The notes under the pieces are model-generated. The model saw only the letters and a program-made list of their open reading frames with translations, was not told the DNA's origin and did no database searches. A stretch of DNA of 64,000 bases from NCBI GenBank assembly GCA_039090855.1, contig CM076997.1, forward strand, positions 162,284,709-162,348,708. Reading direction: 5' to 3'. This stretch comes from Macrothele yani. Its lineage: Eukaryota; Arthropoda; Arachnida; Araneae; Macrothelidae. Below are positions 11,152-22,058 of the stretch, piece after piece (the first letter of the stretch is position 1; the number at the start of each line of letters is the position of its first letter). Made by a program: the position numbers and the translations under genes.

Positions 11152-12691
11152 CACTACTGGACAATTGCTAAGGACGGATCATAAACGGCTATATAGCGCA
11201 TAAAAAAGTAAGTGTGGTTGGATGCCAAGTGAAATAAAATAATGTCAGAATGCCAGGACATTACAAGAAAGACAATTTATTGTGCTCTGAAATCCAGAAG
11301 GCTTTAGAACGTGTTCAAGGGACAAACAGGCCATTTTGTGCAGAACACGTAAACGTGAAAAAAATGCAATTACCGTCCGCAGGCGTTCCGGCGTAAGATG
11401 TCAATACGGGATATGGCCACCATGGAGGGCGATGCAAGATTCCACACGTCGTGTCATGCTTTGCACAACATTATCAAGCAGCTGTTGGGTAATTTATCCC
11501 ATTCCTCTGTCAGTGCACGGATGAGGGTGTCCTTGTTTATTGGAGGGCATTGGCCACCAGCAAGACTCCTCCCCAAAGCATCCCACACATTTTCAATGGG
11601 ATTCAGATCTGGAGAACGTGCTAGCCATACGAGGAGTTGAATATCCTCGGTCTCAAGACACTCCTGGACAGCTACTGTTCGATGACATGTTGCGTTGTCG
11701 CCCATGAAAATGAATCTATCACCGACAGCACCACGGAACATGAGAACATGAGGTAGCAGAACATCATTAATGTATCGTTGGCCAGTCATAGTCCCAGTTG
11801 GAAGCACATAGAGGGACGTACGGCCATTGATCATGATGCCAGCCCATACCATGACACTACATGTCGGATATCGGTCCCTTTCCTGAATGGTTGCTGGACA
11901 AGATGCAGTACCACTATCACGCCACATCAGTTGTCGTCGACAATCAGGCGATTGACTGTAACTACTCTCATCTGAGAATAGCACAGCAGACCAGTCGTTA
12001 TCATTCCAATTGCGATGTTGATGGCACCATTGCAAACAGGCGGTACGGTGACGTCTGGACAATAGGGTGCACACAACAGGACGGCGGGCGTATAGTCCTC
12101 CTTCATGCAAACGTCTGGCGACAGTTTTTCGGGAGATCCGCCTGCCAGTAGCAGCCATAAACTGATTTGCTACCTCCCTAGCTGTGCTGCGCCGATGTCT
12201 TTTTGTTGATAGCACTATGTACCGATCTTCTGCAGGTGTCGTACTGCGAACACGACCTCCCCCGTGACGTTTGCTACACTCTCCATTTGTTTGAAATGAT
12301 TTCCAAAGCCTTGAAACAACACTGTGCCTGACGTCGAATTCCCTGGTAACATCTGTTATTTTTCGCCCTTCTTCAATCTTGTTAATAATACAGCCACGCG
12401 TAAAATCATCTAGGTGATGTCTGGAAGACATACTGAAAATTACAAGTATGTCAATTGATTCTTTTCCTTTCAACTTTGCGTTTGAACAACAACGGTCAAT
12501 ACGCGTCAAATCCTTTATATCTCTTATCAGCGCTATGACGTCACGAACAAGTTCGGCAATCCAAAATTTGCATACGCACAACACGTCTTATTGTATTTCG
12601 CACTTATGCTAATTTCCACATTTTCCTGCCTTCCATTTTATGGTTGCTATCGTTGCTATTGTCATCGGTCCTTAGCAATTGTCCGGCAGTG
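11152..12691 (-). mobile_element. Tc1-like transposon no. 2 (DD34E), nearly intact
   Basis: Terminal inverted repeats CACTACTGGACAATTGCTAA (left) and CACTGCCGGACAATTGCTAA (reverse complement of right) define a 1540-bp element. The left end follows TA (11150-11151). The right flank is AA at 12692-12693, so one target base has mutated. It contains the most complete transposase of the window. Confidence 0.92.
11401..12431 (-). pseudogene. Tc1 DD34E transposase with one frameshift
   Basis: About 343 codons, starting at the ATG complementary to 12429-12431 (MSSRHHLDD), which begins the paired helix-turn-helix region (DFTRGCIINKIEEGRKITDV). Catalytic residues are all visible: D in LFSDESSYSQ, D in MGDNATCHRT, E in SPDLNPIENVW, with 34 residues between the last two. 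The only clear lesion is a frameshift near 11485 just after DKLPNS; the last 27 or so codons (ending GGHIPY) are intact in the next frame to a stop at 11401. The role is excision and reinsertion of the 1540-bp element at TA sites. An upstream in-frame extension to 12584 lies in the 5' leader and is not conserved transposase. Confidence 0.92.
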
Positions 12692-12904
12692 AATTTTTGT
12701 GAATGTAATTGAGAACACTCAGATGTAATCAGGGCGGTCCACTAAAGCTATAAGCAACGGAATTGGATTCTTATTTCAGAGTAATTAACGTGCACATTTT
12801 CATTTAAAATAGAAATGTAACATATGTGAAATATTACCGGATTGAGGATTTACAATGGAATGGAATGTACTGGTAGAAGGTATATCGTAAATTGAGAAAC
12901 TAGA

Positions 12905-13610
12905 AATGTTTATTTCCTACACCGAAAAGCCAAAACTTTATGACCGCCTGCCTGATATGATGTTAGCCTTCCACGTGCAGCCAAAACTTTATAACAACCT
13001 GCATGATATGATGTTGGTCCTCCACGTGCAGCCAAAACAGCTCTTACCGGCGAAGAGTTGACGCTACAAGAGTTTAAAATATGTTTTACGGTATCTGGTA
13101 CCAACAGGTTATCAGCAGACAGCCAGCGGATATTGGATTTGCAGAGAGCCAGCAGATATTGGATGCTCGATTGTATTGATGTCTAGGGAATTTGGAGATC
13201 AAGGCAATACCTGGAATTATTCTTCATGTTAGGCGAACCATTCTTGAGAAATGCGGTAGGTGTCGAATGGTGCATTATCCTTCTGAAAGAAATCACGACT
13301 AGAGGGTATATCGTTGGTCTTTCTACCTGTTCTGCCATTATGTCTATGTAAACGGGAGATGCCATAGTTTCCTGAACATGGATGACTGGACCAAGAGTTT
13401 TCCAGCAGAGCATTATTCAAAGCATTACACTTTCTCCACCGTCTCGATTTTGTTTCACGATGAAACTTGGTGACAAAACTTCCTCACGTAACCGACGCCG
13501 ACGAAGAAAGAAAAAACGAGATTTATTGGACTAGACGACATTTCTCCAATCATGCAAGGTCCAGTTTTGATGGTCACGTGCCTATTGTAGGCGTTTTTGG
13601 GGGTGAACAG
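12905..13610 (-). pseudogene. Tc1-like transposase remnant no. 3 (fish-type Tc1 family)
   Basis: Read on the minus strand, pieces match a Tc1 family I recognise from fish and other animals: an SNKSRF piece (first Asp changed) near 13515-13530, GGESVML with MLCWKTLGPVIHV near 13360-13440, FFQKDNAPFDTYRISQEWF near 13235-13295, DAxAWC-like WYQIP near 13095, and the RAVLAARGGPTSY C-terminus near 13040. The SPDLNPIEHLWD block is missing, an internal deletion. Several frameshifts and stops rule out activity. The end overlaps a 51-bp tandem duplication. Confidence 0.8.
12928..13040. repeat. 51-bp tandem duplication in a Tc1 tail
   Basis: Two copies (12928 and 12979) plus a short third start at 13030 of a unit beginning AGCCAAAACTTTATGA. 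On the minus strand each repeats the VLAARGGPTSY-type C-terminus of the adjacent transposase with its following sequence. Confidence 0.85.
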
Positions 13611-14251
13611 TGTTAGAAGAATTACCAAGATGTGTCTGTTCGCAGTTCTAGAGGACGATAGATGTCGCTACCGCACTGGGCGAAACTCGCTCACTCGCTC
13701 CTAGAGGCGAAGTGAAGCTGCAGTTCTTCTCCTCCTCCTTGGTTGCAACGAAACGATTAAAAATGTCGGTGTGTGTGTGTGCTTGTCTTATCGTATGTAA
13801 AAACCAATGTCAACTTACGTGTGTGTTAAATCAACCTGCAGTCATCAGTGAACAATTAGGATGTTGTGAGTCTACTTAATGTAAAAATAAAATTTTGGAT
13901 TACCTAATGAATGATGGTAAGTACTCTCTCTCTGTTCAGTCTTCCGTTCAGCAAATTGGAAATTTCTGGTTCTTTCGTTAGTCGTAATTTGGGATTAATG
14001 CGCAAAGCGTTATTGAGTGCACATTATAGAATATTAAATCACTAACAAACAGAGGTTAGCATTGCATTCTGAGAGGCCTGCGGCTCAGCACCCCCAATTT
14101 GCAACAGGTTTAGATGCAATAGTTTTGTGACATTACTTTCGTCACCATCATTCAAATTACTGACGAGGTAGGCAGCAGTATCCCATCTGTTGACTCGTAC
14201 CATATGAGTTAGCCTTAGCTAATCTTTAGCATCGACGAGCATTTGGCGGCC
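13611..14251. other. No gene seen
   Basis: Unique-looking DNA with a short (GT)n run near 13770-13785. No motif recognised before the 77-bp satellite. Confidence 0.5.
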
Positions 14252-14570
14252 CACACCTTGCCGGCGGTTCGTGGTTTTTCCTCGGATATCTTTTTGAAGG
14301 TACTAATCACGGCTGACTACGAGAACCCCACACCTTTGCCGGCGGTTCGTGGTTTTTCCTCGGATATCTTTTTGAAGGTACTAATCACGGCTGACCACGA
14401 GCACCCTACACCTTGCCGGCGGTTCGTGGTTTTATTTCGGATATCTTTTTGAAGGTACTAATCACGGCTGACCACGAGCATCTCACACCTTGCCGGCGGT
14501 TCGTGGTTTTTCTTTGGATATCTTTTTGAAGGTACTAATCACAGCTGACCACGAGCACCCCACAAGCCTT
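14252..14570. repeat. 77-78-bp satellite, about four copies
   Basis: Units start near 14252, 14329, 14406 and 14484 with CACACCTTGCCGGCGGTTCG and end in the ACTAATCACGGCTGAC block. Copies differ at only a few positions. The first two units are joined in one open frame (repeating VRGFSSDIFLKVLITAD), but unit length varies between 77 and 78 bp and the frame breaks, so I take it as non-coding. Confidence 0.92.
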
Positions 14571-14984
14571 GCATCCTCGGTAATGCTCAGAACCAGTCGT
14601 CTGGCTATTACAATTTGGTCTTTGTCAAAAACGATTAAGTCAGCTGTCGATCCACTCTGAAGGACAAGAGTAACACCGAATTATGCTCGACATGCCGTGA
14701 ATGCGGTATCCAGCTCGCGGCAATTGAGCACCATCACTGATCCAGTTATTCATTTTCCTGTAGGACTTACGTCCACAGAGGAGGTTCAGAACCCAGCCTT
14801 ATTCATCTGTTACAGATTATCGGGTGGAGTTGGAAACAAGTGTAAGCAAGTCTAGCGACTTTGACAGAACAGTTTGTAGGTCAGATGGACGACACTAGAT
14901 GGCGCCACGGTACAAACCATTGTTGCACATAGAAGGGAGAGAGAAGAATCAGTGGTGCTTAGGAATTGTCACCTTTATATGTAA
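14571..14984. other. No gene seen
   Basis: No recognisable feature between the satellite and the next tRNA-like repeat. Confidence 0.5.
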
Positions 14985-15131
14985 CTGGGGGATCAAACCC
15001 CGGGGCTGTCAGCGTAACATGCTCGTCCGAGGCACGGCGCATATGTTAACAAATGTCACCACTCAGGACTGAATCTGAGTCCTCCCAATCAGTAGTCACA
15101 TTCGTTAACCACTAAGCCATCCGTGGCTCAC
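14985..15131 (-). repeat. tRNA-derived SINE head (family separate from SINE-A)
   Basis: On the minus strand 15131-15060 reads TGGCTTAGTGGTTAACGAAT (A-box like), followed by a GATTCAGTCC B-box-like block. This is the layout of a pol III tRNA-type promoter. The body extends to about 14985. It is not a functional tRNA; the cloverleaf cannot be completed. Confidence 0.45.
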
Positions 15132-15423
15132 CGATTAATAGAGCTCTGTACAGATGCCATTTATACCGTTTCATGATCTTCACACACGCCGTAGTTTTCC
15201 TATAGTTGCTTCGGTTTGTATAAAGAACACTGGTCAAAATGTTTTGAATCTTCGGTGTATGTTAGTCACGTGAACAAAAATATCGGCTTTGAAAGTTTAG
15301 TTGCGAACACCTTCTCATATTCACACATAATAAGCACATGTTATTGTGATTTTGTCTCTGTTATGAGATTGCCATCAGCCCCTATCTCTTAGAATGCATT
15401 ATTGACATCGAATGTTCGCTCTT

Positions 15424-15483
15424 TTGGCGCAGTGGTGGGTCAGGGTTCGAATCTCGATGAGACATGGATGTCATGTTTGTCTT
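15424..15483 (+). repeat. SINE-A copy, 5' part (split by nested insertion)
   Basis: Degenerate head (GGCGCAGTGG, then GGGTTCGAATC, with the DNA between the two boxes deleted) reading into the body up to CATGTTTGTCTT (15472-15483). That 12-mer recurs at 21926-21937, where the body of the same SINE resumes. It is therefore the target-site duplication of the inserted minus-strand SINE. Confidence 0.85.
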
Positions 15484-15693
15484 TTTTTTTTTTTTTTTTT
15501 TTTTTTTGATTGGAGGTTAAACGACCACCCTGAGCAACTCAATGGGCTATAAGCAGTCGCCCGTCCCTAATTTAGGGTCACTGGTTCCAGGGAACGGAGA
15601 GAGCCAGTACCGTAAGACAAACACAACATCCATGCCTCACCGGGATTCGAACCCGGACCCCGTTCGGACGAATGGTCAGAGGCCATCGCTTAG
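15484..15693 (-). repeat. SINE-A copy, tail, body and B box (split by LINE)
   Basis: Poly(T) on the + strand (15484-15507) is the A-tail of a minus-strand SINE-A. Body and B box (GATTCGAACCC on +) follow. It breaks at AGGCCATCGCTTAG (15680-15693) and resumes at the duplicated 14-mer 21889-21902. Confidence 0.92.
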
Positions 15694-16098
15694 TTTCAAT
15701 ATTCGCTTTTATGCACGTAAAAGAATTACAACAGAACATCCCCAACCTCACACGCAGTGTGAGAGAAATGGAGAAATAAAACAAAATGTAGATATTTACA
15801 ATTAAATGATAACTGTACAGATGAGCAATGACAGGCATTGCATTATTTGCTGTAAACAGCAGTAGCTCTGGGAGAAATGTTCATCGAAGTCTTGGAACAT
15901 CACTGGAGCGAAAAATTTACAGAAAAAAAAATTCCATGCAGTTCTAGTGAAATGGGAATCACTGGTGGCAGATAGTCACTGTGAGGATGAATAGAACAGT
16001 GTACAAAAGGTGACATCAGCAGGAAGCAAACACAATCCAGTTCCAGGAGGAAACATGGTGAGGGAACAGTAAAAATTGAAAGTTCCGACGTAGGTTTA

Positions 16099-19000
16099 TT
16101 AAAACAGCAGATGAACAGTCTGGGCACTAGAAAACTGAAACCAGGGACGACACGGCGACCATTTTGTGAAGAAGGCAGGTAACCGTGCCGTATCTTTCGC
16201 CAAGGAATATTCCAGGGTGAGTCTGGCTTTAACCCTGTTGCGGTAGTGTGCAACCAAGGAGGTAGAGAATGTAATAGGATTTGGATCTTGTAACTGTAGT
16301 AGGTGAGAGAAAATAATATATTTAGCTAGAATAAATAAATACGAACAAACTGGTAAAATAGAGGTGAAACTTGTAGAACTGTGGCCGAGAAAACGATAAT
16401 TTTCTAGGGTGAGATCACTGGTACAAGAAGGATGTGCAAGTTGGAACGTACTGTGAAATAGTGGGAGCAGCGTCGGACAGTAAACAAACATGTGTAAGAC
16501 GTCTCCAACGACGTTACAAAAAGGACAGAGATCTGATGATACTATATTTCTCCGGAACAAAGCCGAAGGGACAGGCAGTCGATTGTGCAAAAACCTCCAA
16601 TGCACATTAAGTTCTGAGGAGAGGGCCGGTGAATGTTGGGCAGTAGACCAGACTGAGGTTAGTGCAAAAGAAGGAACAGAGGGAATTGGGCAAGGTACCG
16701 CAGAAGAAGAACGGAGAAAACGGTATAGGGTGCGGGTGGAAAGACTGTGGAGAGGGAGGAGATCACCGGAAAAGGGAAGGAAGAACGGAAAAGGGAGAGA
16801 GGCAGAGGAAACGGAAAGGAGGCCAGAGGAATCGACTAGGGAAGGAAAAAGTGATTGAAGAACATGTTTAAGTTGGAGGAAGTTATCAGAGAGTTCGGGC
16901 GAGGGTGGTAGGGTGGGAAAAAGTTCGGAAACGGGTTTCCATGAAAATCGGGGAGGACCAGTTGGGACGCGGAGACTACACCAGCGTGTAGCCATGCGGG
17001 GAAAAAGAAAAAGTTGGCAGTAAGGGGGTGGAGGACGGAGGAGAAAAAAATAGGCTCGGAAAGAAGATCAAGAGTGGAAGACGGGGGTTGACGAATGAGC
17101 GGTAAAGAACGAAGGAACTGAACAGCTTCATGGTAGACTAGAGGAAAACGGGGGGAATGACAGTGTGAATATCCATCTTGAGAAGAAGATGGACGGTGAG
17201 GCAGGGATTAAGGGGGAAGTCAGAACATTAAGCAGAAGAATGGAAGCGGAAGAGTCTGGTTGAACTGTCAAACGGAGGAAATTGAAAATTCTTACAGCTT
17301 TATAACGTATGGTAATCTCTGGCATATTGAGGCCACCACAAGTCGAAGGTAGAGACAATACTGAGGAAGATAACCAATGAGTAGATGACCAAAAAAGGCT
17401 GAGCATTGCTGATGTTGTTGCAGTTTGAACGTAGGCTGGTGGCGGTTGTGCAATCCAGGAATGATAAACTAACGAGAGGATGTGGGTGCCAGAAAGCCGT
17501 GCACGACTGTGGTAGGTCAAACAGCACTTGAGCTTGGACCAGTAAGCAGCGGTGTGACGTAGTTTCCTGACGAGGGGTCTCCAGGTGGCAGCCGCTGCTG
17601 AGACCCGGCTGCCAATGTGCACCCCAAGTATCTTTTGACTGGTGGAGGTCCAATGAGCGCCCCACGGTGTATCGGGGCGATGTCTCCAGGAGCCACACCA
17701 CAAGCCTGTATACTTTCAAAGGTTTAACGAAGCGCCGGAAGCCGCAGCATACACTTGAAACCATGCAAGAACAATTGTGAATTGCCATTCTTCTCGGATG
17801 AGAACTGTGATATCATCGGCGTAGGCAGTAAGAACGATAGAATGGTGCCTGGTGCTATGCCGAATGGTGGAGGGGGAGGTTGTAGAAGAGAACGGATAGA
17901 GCAAAGAAACGGCTCAAAGACTAGAGAGAAAAGTTGTCCGGAAAGAGGACATCCTTGACGGATGCCCTTACGAAACGGAATGGGGGCTGTAAGGAAGGAG
18001 GCCGTCCGGATATGGACAACTGAGTCCTGGTACAGGGCAAGGAGGGCTGTGATGAAGACAGATGGGAAACCGAAGGCAGAGAGCACAGAGGCAAGCCACT
18101 GATGACTCACGTTATCAAAGGCCTGCCTCTGATCAAGATTGAGGAAGGCTAAAGGTTCGGAGGAAAGGTGGGCAAGGCAATATGAGTCACGGAGGAGATT
18201 AATATTAGTATGAATGCTTCGGCCAGGGATGGTGTACGTTTCGTCGGGATGTATGACGGTGGCAAGGACAGGGTTCAATCGAAGAGAGAGTATTTTTAGT
18301 ATAAATCTTGTAGTCAACATTAAGGATGGATATAGGACGCCAGTTATCCAACTCCAGCAGACACCCCTTCTTTGGAAGAAGAATGATGTGAGCTAGAGTA
18401 AAAGCGGGGGGAAGAACAGATAAGGAAAAAGCAGCTGTAAAGCAAGGCAATAGGAGAGGGTGTAAGAAAGAGGAAAACGTACGAAAGAAATTAACTGTCA
18501 ACCCGTCAGGACCAGGTGACGAGTGACAGTTAAGTAAGGCAAGTGACTGTACTACTTCTGCTGGGGTGATAGGCATAGAAAGAGATGTAACAAGATGCGA
18601 TGGAATATGTGGTAAGGCACGAAGAATCGAATCAGCATGCGGAGAACTTGACTGGAACTGAGCAAAACGTGACTGGAAATATGTTCTAACACCGGAGCAA
18701 ATGAGAGTGGTGTCATTAGTAACAGTTCCATCGGGTAACTTCAGATTACGGAGGTGATGAGCAGAACGTTTGTGGAATTCCAGTTGTTGAACCTGTTCAC
18801 ATAGATAGTCATTTGGCTGGAGATAAAGGAGCTTGAGGCGGTGAAGAGCTTGTTGGGAGACAGGAAGTAGCAAGACACGAAGTTCAGCTTGGTAATGAGA
18901 AAACAGCGGAGAATCAAGATCTAGGGTGGAAAAAATCGAGCGTGCAGCATCAATCTTCATAAAGGCGGTGGTACGTTTTTCGTGGGAATATTGCTTGGTA

Positions 19001-19915
19001 TAAAGAAGAATTTGGGATTTGACATTTAACCAGTGTTGCAAGGGACAAGAAGCAAAAGGGAGCGTATATAAGGCTTGTTGGAGCTGCGATTGGATGGAAT
19101 TTACGTAAGTTGAATCAAGTAAAAGATCATCATCAAGGGTCCAAGTACGGTAGTATTGCCGAGGAGATGGACCGGTGTGAAGACACATTACGACACAGCT
19201 GTGGTCGGAAGAAACTGTCGGTGTATGAGAAAGGGAGATAACTGAAGGAAGAAGAATTGAAGAAACATAAAACCGGTCAAGTCGGGCAGTTGTAGGGGAG
19301 GAAGTGGAGTAGGAGCGCCAGGTGTACGAACGAAGAAACGGGTGCAGGTGTCGAAAAGGCATCTTGGAGTTGTAGCTGGTTGATGGCTGTAGAAAGTGCT
19401 CTGGTAAGAAAATACCTGGTATCCGTGGAACCGTCCGATCTGTCGAGGGATGGGTGAAAGGTGCAGTTAAAATCACCACCTAAGATGACAATATCAGTGG
19501 CCGGAAGACCTTGAACACAGGAAACAAAATGCTCAAAAAGACAGTCTGCATACTGTTGATTGCCGGAAACATAGATGTTGAAGATATGGTATCGGAAGTT
19601 GTGAAGTCGGAAAGACAGAAGCTGCAGGAGGTCACGATAAATCGGTTTGACCGTGATATCAGTAATGAAGGATCGAAGAAGAAAATTGATGGCCACCGCA
19701 AGTCCTGCGTGAAGACTAAGTCGATGGGCATGGTAGAATTGAAATGGCCAGGTTCGCCACCGGTGGTATGGGGTGTTGGGATAGCAGTTAGTGTCCTGTA
19801 GCAATAATATATCCGCATCATGCGGTGTAATGTCTTCAAACACTAACGCATTGGTAGGAGGGACGGAGCATCCCTTACAGTTGAAAGAAAGTAATTTTAA
19901 CTTGAAAGAGGTTGT
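16099..19915 (-). pseudogene. LINE ORF2: endonuclease-RT, broken
   Basis: Reading starts in overlap with ORF1 (LKLLSFNCKG near 19910-19880). Endonuclease blocks: ILLLQDTNC, VILGGDFNCTFHPSLDRSD (19500-19430) and SSDHSCVVM (near 19190-19215). RT blocks: SSPGPDGLTVNFF, IILLPKKGCL, NWRPISILNVDYKI (to about 18310), GRSIHTNINLLRD, LNLDQRQAFDNVSH, GIRQGCPLSGQLF, and the catalytic AYADDITVLI near 17815-17840. Then comes a CGGLNMPEI thumb/linker block and a C-terminal CPFCNVVGDVLHMFVYC zinc-knuckle-like region (near 16515). At least four frameshifts (about 19370, 18300, 17890 and 17700) prevent translation. It nicked DNA and copied element RNA when active. Confidence 0.92.
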
Positions 19916-21678
19916 AGTGGTTGAATATTACTATCAGCACTTTTGTGAAGACTGATTACACGTTTCTTTAAGTTAGATGTCTGCGCATTAGTGACTGTGT
20001 TAATTTTCGGCAAAAGAGCAAGTAGATTCTGAAGTTGGGTGATAATAGTGGGAAGCTGAGCATTACGTGATTGAACGCAATCTAGCTGCTTGAGAGGACG
20101 TGACGGTTGATTGAGTATAATGAGAGCAAGATCAGAGGGCGCCAGCGGCCCGTCTAATGCAGGGAAAGTTTCCAGATATTCAGCGAAAGCTTGTTGATCC
20201 AACAATTTTGGAACAGCTGTTGGAGAGAAAGACTGTCGAATTGGCGAACGGGAACGAGAGCAGCGTGGAGAAGACGTCACCGGCGAGATGGAACTTTGTC
20301 TGGTACGTTTCAACGTGGGAACGCCGGGAGAAGCTGGTGGGTGTAGGACAGTTAGATCTGACTCCACACTAGGGGATCCAAGGGAAGAAGATGAAGCAAC
20401 ACGACGGAGGGGTTGCCATTCCTTTTCTGAGAGAATACCCTCCGAAGAACGTAGAGGTACCACAGCAGCAAGTGGGTCCAACGATGGAGAGGTGGCCAAA
20501 GTACCTGTAGTAGATATCGAAGACTTGGAGACTGATGATGAATCATCACTTGCTGGGGGAGAATCATCTGGAACAACAGTAGAAGGGAGCAAGGACGTCT
20601 GTGGAGCCGAACTTGGTGTGGCCAGAGAAACTGGTGTTGAGGCTGGGGTGTTGACTTTGGGTAGTTAGGAAATAGGGGGCTTGGCAGATACATTTGGACA
20701 ACGTGATTGGATGTGGCCATATGCCTTGCATTTAAAACAATGCAAGGCAGTAACGATATCGATCCGGAAAATCTGCTTCCCTACAACCACAGTGAGGTCA
20801 GTAGGGCAATCAGCAATGGCATCTTCAGTAGGAAACAGGATCCTTGCTTGGCGACGCAGAATTAAGATGTTCCTGTCATCTGGGTCTGTTGGTGCGGAAG
20901 ACAGAGTGGAAATGGATCCAACCACTTTTCCACAACGGGAAAGGGCCGCCATTAAGTAATGGTCCTTGATTTCTGGTGGTGCGGGGTAGCACGTAACAAA
21001 TACGGGGCGCTGCGTGAGCAGGACTCCCAGTAAGGTATGATCCCCAACATGCAGTCCGTCAGATAAGACGCGCTCCACAAACTCTGGCTTCGCAAAGTAG
21101 ATGAGAACAGTCCTAGGCTTCCTCGCCATATGGGTGATCGCTCCCTCAGGGAGGATTTGGCTGACGGCTAAGGAGTATTTCTTAAGGCTGGTGTCCGGGA
21201 GGGCATCAAAACATATGCCAAGTTTCTGTGTGCGTAAAACCTCCTGCCCAGCAGCTGAAGTTTCCGGAATTTCGATGCGTAATTTCTTGTTGTCTCTAGT
21301 GACAATCATATCAAGAGGCGTTGTACATGGATTCTTCGCTGTAGAGGAAGATGAGCTGGTACCCTTCACAACGGAAGCATAAGGTAGAGTTGCCGTAGGA
21401 ATGGGCGGAGATGGGGAAGGTCGAGACGCAGTGCTCGCAGGAGCAGATGAAGTACCAGAGGCAACGGATACTGAAGAAGTTAATGACGTCACGGTGGTGG
21501 AAAATGTCGGGAAATCAACATCCATAAAGTTGGAAGAAGAAGTGGTAACATCAGATAACGCGGCTTGGAAACCAGCTGCGTGTGGTAGTGACGATGACCG
21601 AACGTGGCCAGGTGGGGGCGGAGCTTTACTATCAAGCTTCAGACCTGGCCTATCAGATGCGGTCGCCGCCATTTGCAA
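19897..21678 (-). pseudogene. LINE ORF1: CCHC nucleic-acid-binding protein, one stop
   Basis: 594 codons in one frame with a single internal stop (complement of 20665-20667) after residue 337. Residues 1-110 are Ser/Thr/Pro-rich. A middle region (about 115-300) looks like the RRM-type fold of LINE ORF1 proteins. One CX2CX4HX4C knuckle (CFKCKAYGHIQSRC) lies at residues 314-327, and a second Ser-rich tail follows the stop. The expected role is binding element RNA to form the retrotransposition particle. The start (complement of 21676-21678) lies about 210 bp after the 5' end. The C-terminus overlaps the start of ORF2. Confidence 0.88.
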
Positions 21679-21902
21679 TGGCTGGCTTGCTAAACCTGAC
21701 CCTGGGCAAAGCCAGGACGGAAAAAGAGTTAGTACAAGTAAAGTTTTACTTACAGGACGTCAAAGTCGGACTCAATCGACACATGAGACGTTCACAACAC
21801 AGGAGATACACAAAATGACGGCACACACACAAAAGAACACCAATAAACGCAGGTCAAACACGGAGCACAGGTCAACACAACCTTTACAAGGCCATCGCTT
21901 AG

Positions 21903-21925
21903 ACCACTGCGCCACCAGGGCTGCC
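21903..21925 (-). repeat. SINE-A copy, 5' head (split by LINE)
   Basis: The A-box end of the minus-strand SINE that begins at 15484: on + it reads ACCACTGCGCCACC, then GGGCTGCC, which is the SINE 5' end. It directly abuts CATGTTTGTCTT, the right copy of its own target duplication. Confidence 0.9.
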
Positions 21926-22058
21926 CATGTTTGTCTTACGCTTCTGGCTCTCTCCATTTCCGGGAACCAGTGACGCTAAATTAGGGACGGGCTACTGCTT
22001 ATAGTGTTTACAGCTCTTCGAGTAACTCACTGCGGTCGTTGAACCTTCAATCAAAAAA
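21926..22058 (+). repeat. SINE-A copy, 3' part with A tail (resumes from 15483)
   Basis: Starts with the duplicated CATGTTTGTCTT, continues through the TGGCTCTCTCC and ACCAGTGACGCTAAATTAGG body blocks, and ends in TCAAAAAA. With 15424-15483 it forms the outermost layer of the nest. Confidence 0.88.

Larger units (their letters stand above)
15694..21888 (-). mobile_element. Tx1/L1-type LINE, full length (6.2 kb), inserted in a SINE
   Basis: A perfect 14-bp target-site duplication, AGGCCATCGCTTAG, flanks it at 15680-15693 and 21889-21902, and the two flanks join into one SINE-A. The minus-strand order is: 5' UTR of about 210 bp, ORF1 (nucleic-acid binding, CCHC), overlapping ORF2 (endonuclease, RT, C-terminal Cys/His region), and about 400 bp of 3' UTR. 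RT text such as GPDGLTVNFF, LDNWRPISILNVDYKI, IPGRSIHTNINLLRD and GIRQGCPLSGQLF is of the L1 superfamily, closest in my memory to Tx1. The element is decayed by several frameshifts. Confidence 0.93.

Noticed and set aside
21903..21937. 5' inversion (twin priming) of a SINE at the 21925/21926 junction
   Set aside because: First read as an inverted SINE, but the body resumes from 15483 with an exact 12-bp duplication, so a nested insertion explains it better.
20288..21973. Long plus-strand frames (126 and 190 codons) at 20288-20668 and 21401-21973
   Set aside because: They are antisense to the LINE ORF1 and its 5' UTR and run on into SINE sequence; composition mirrors the Ser-rich sense protein.
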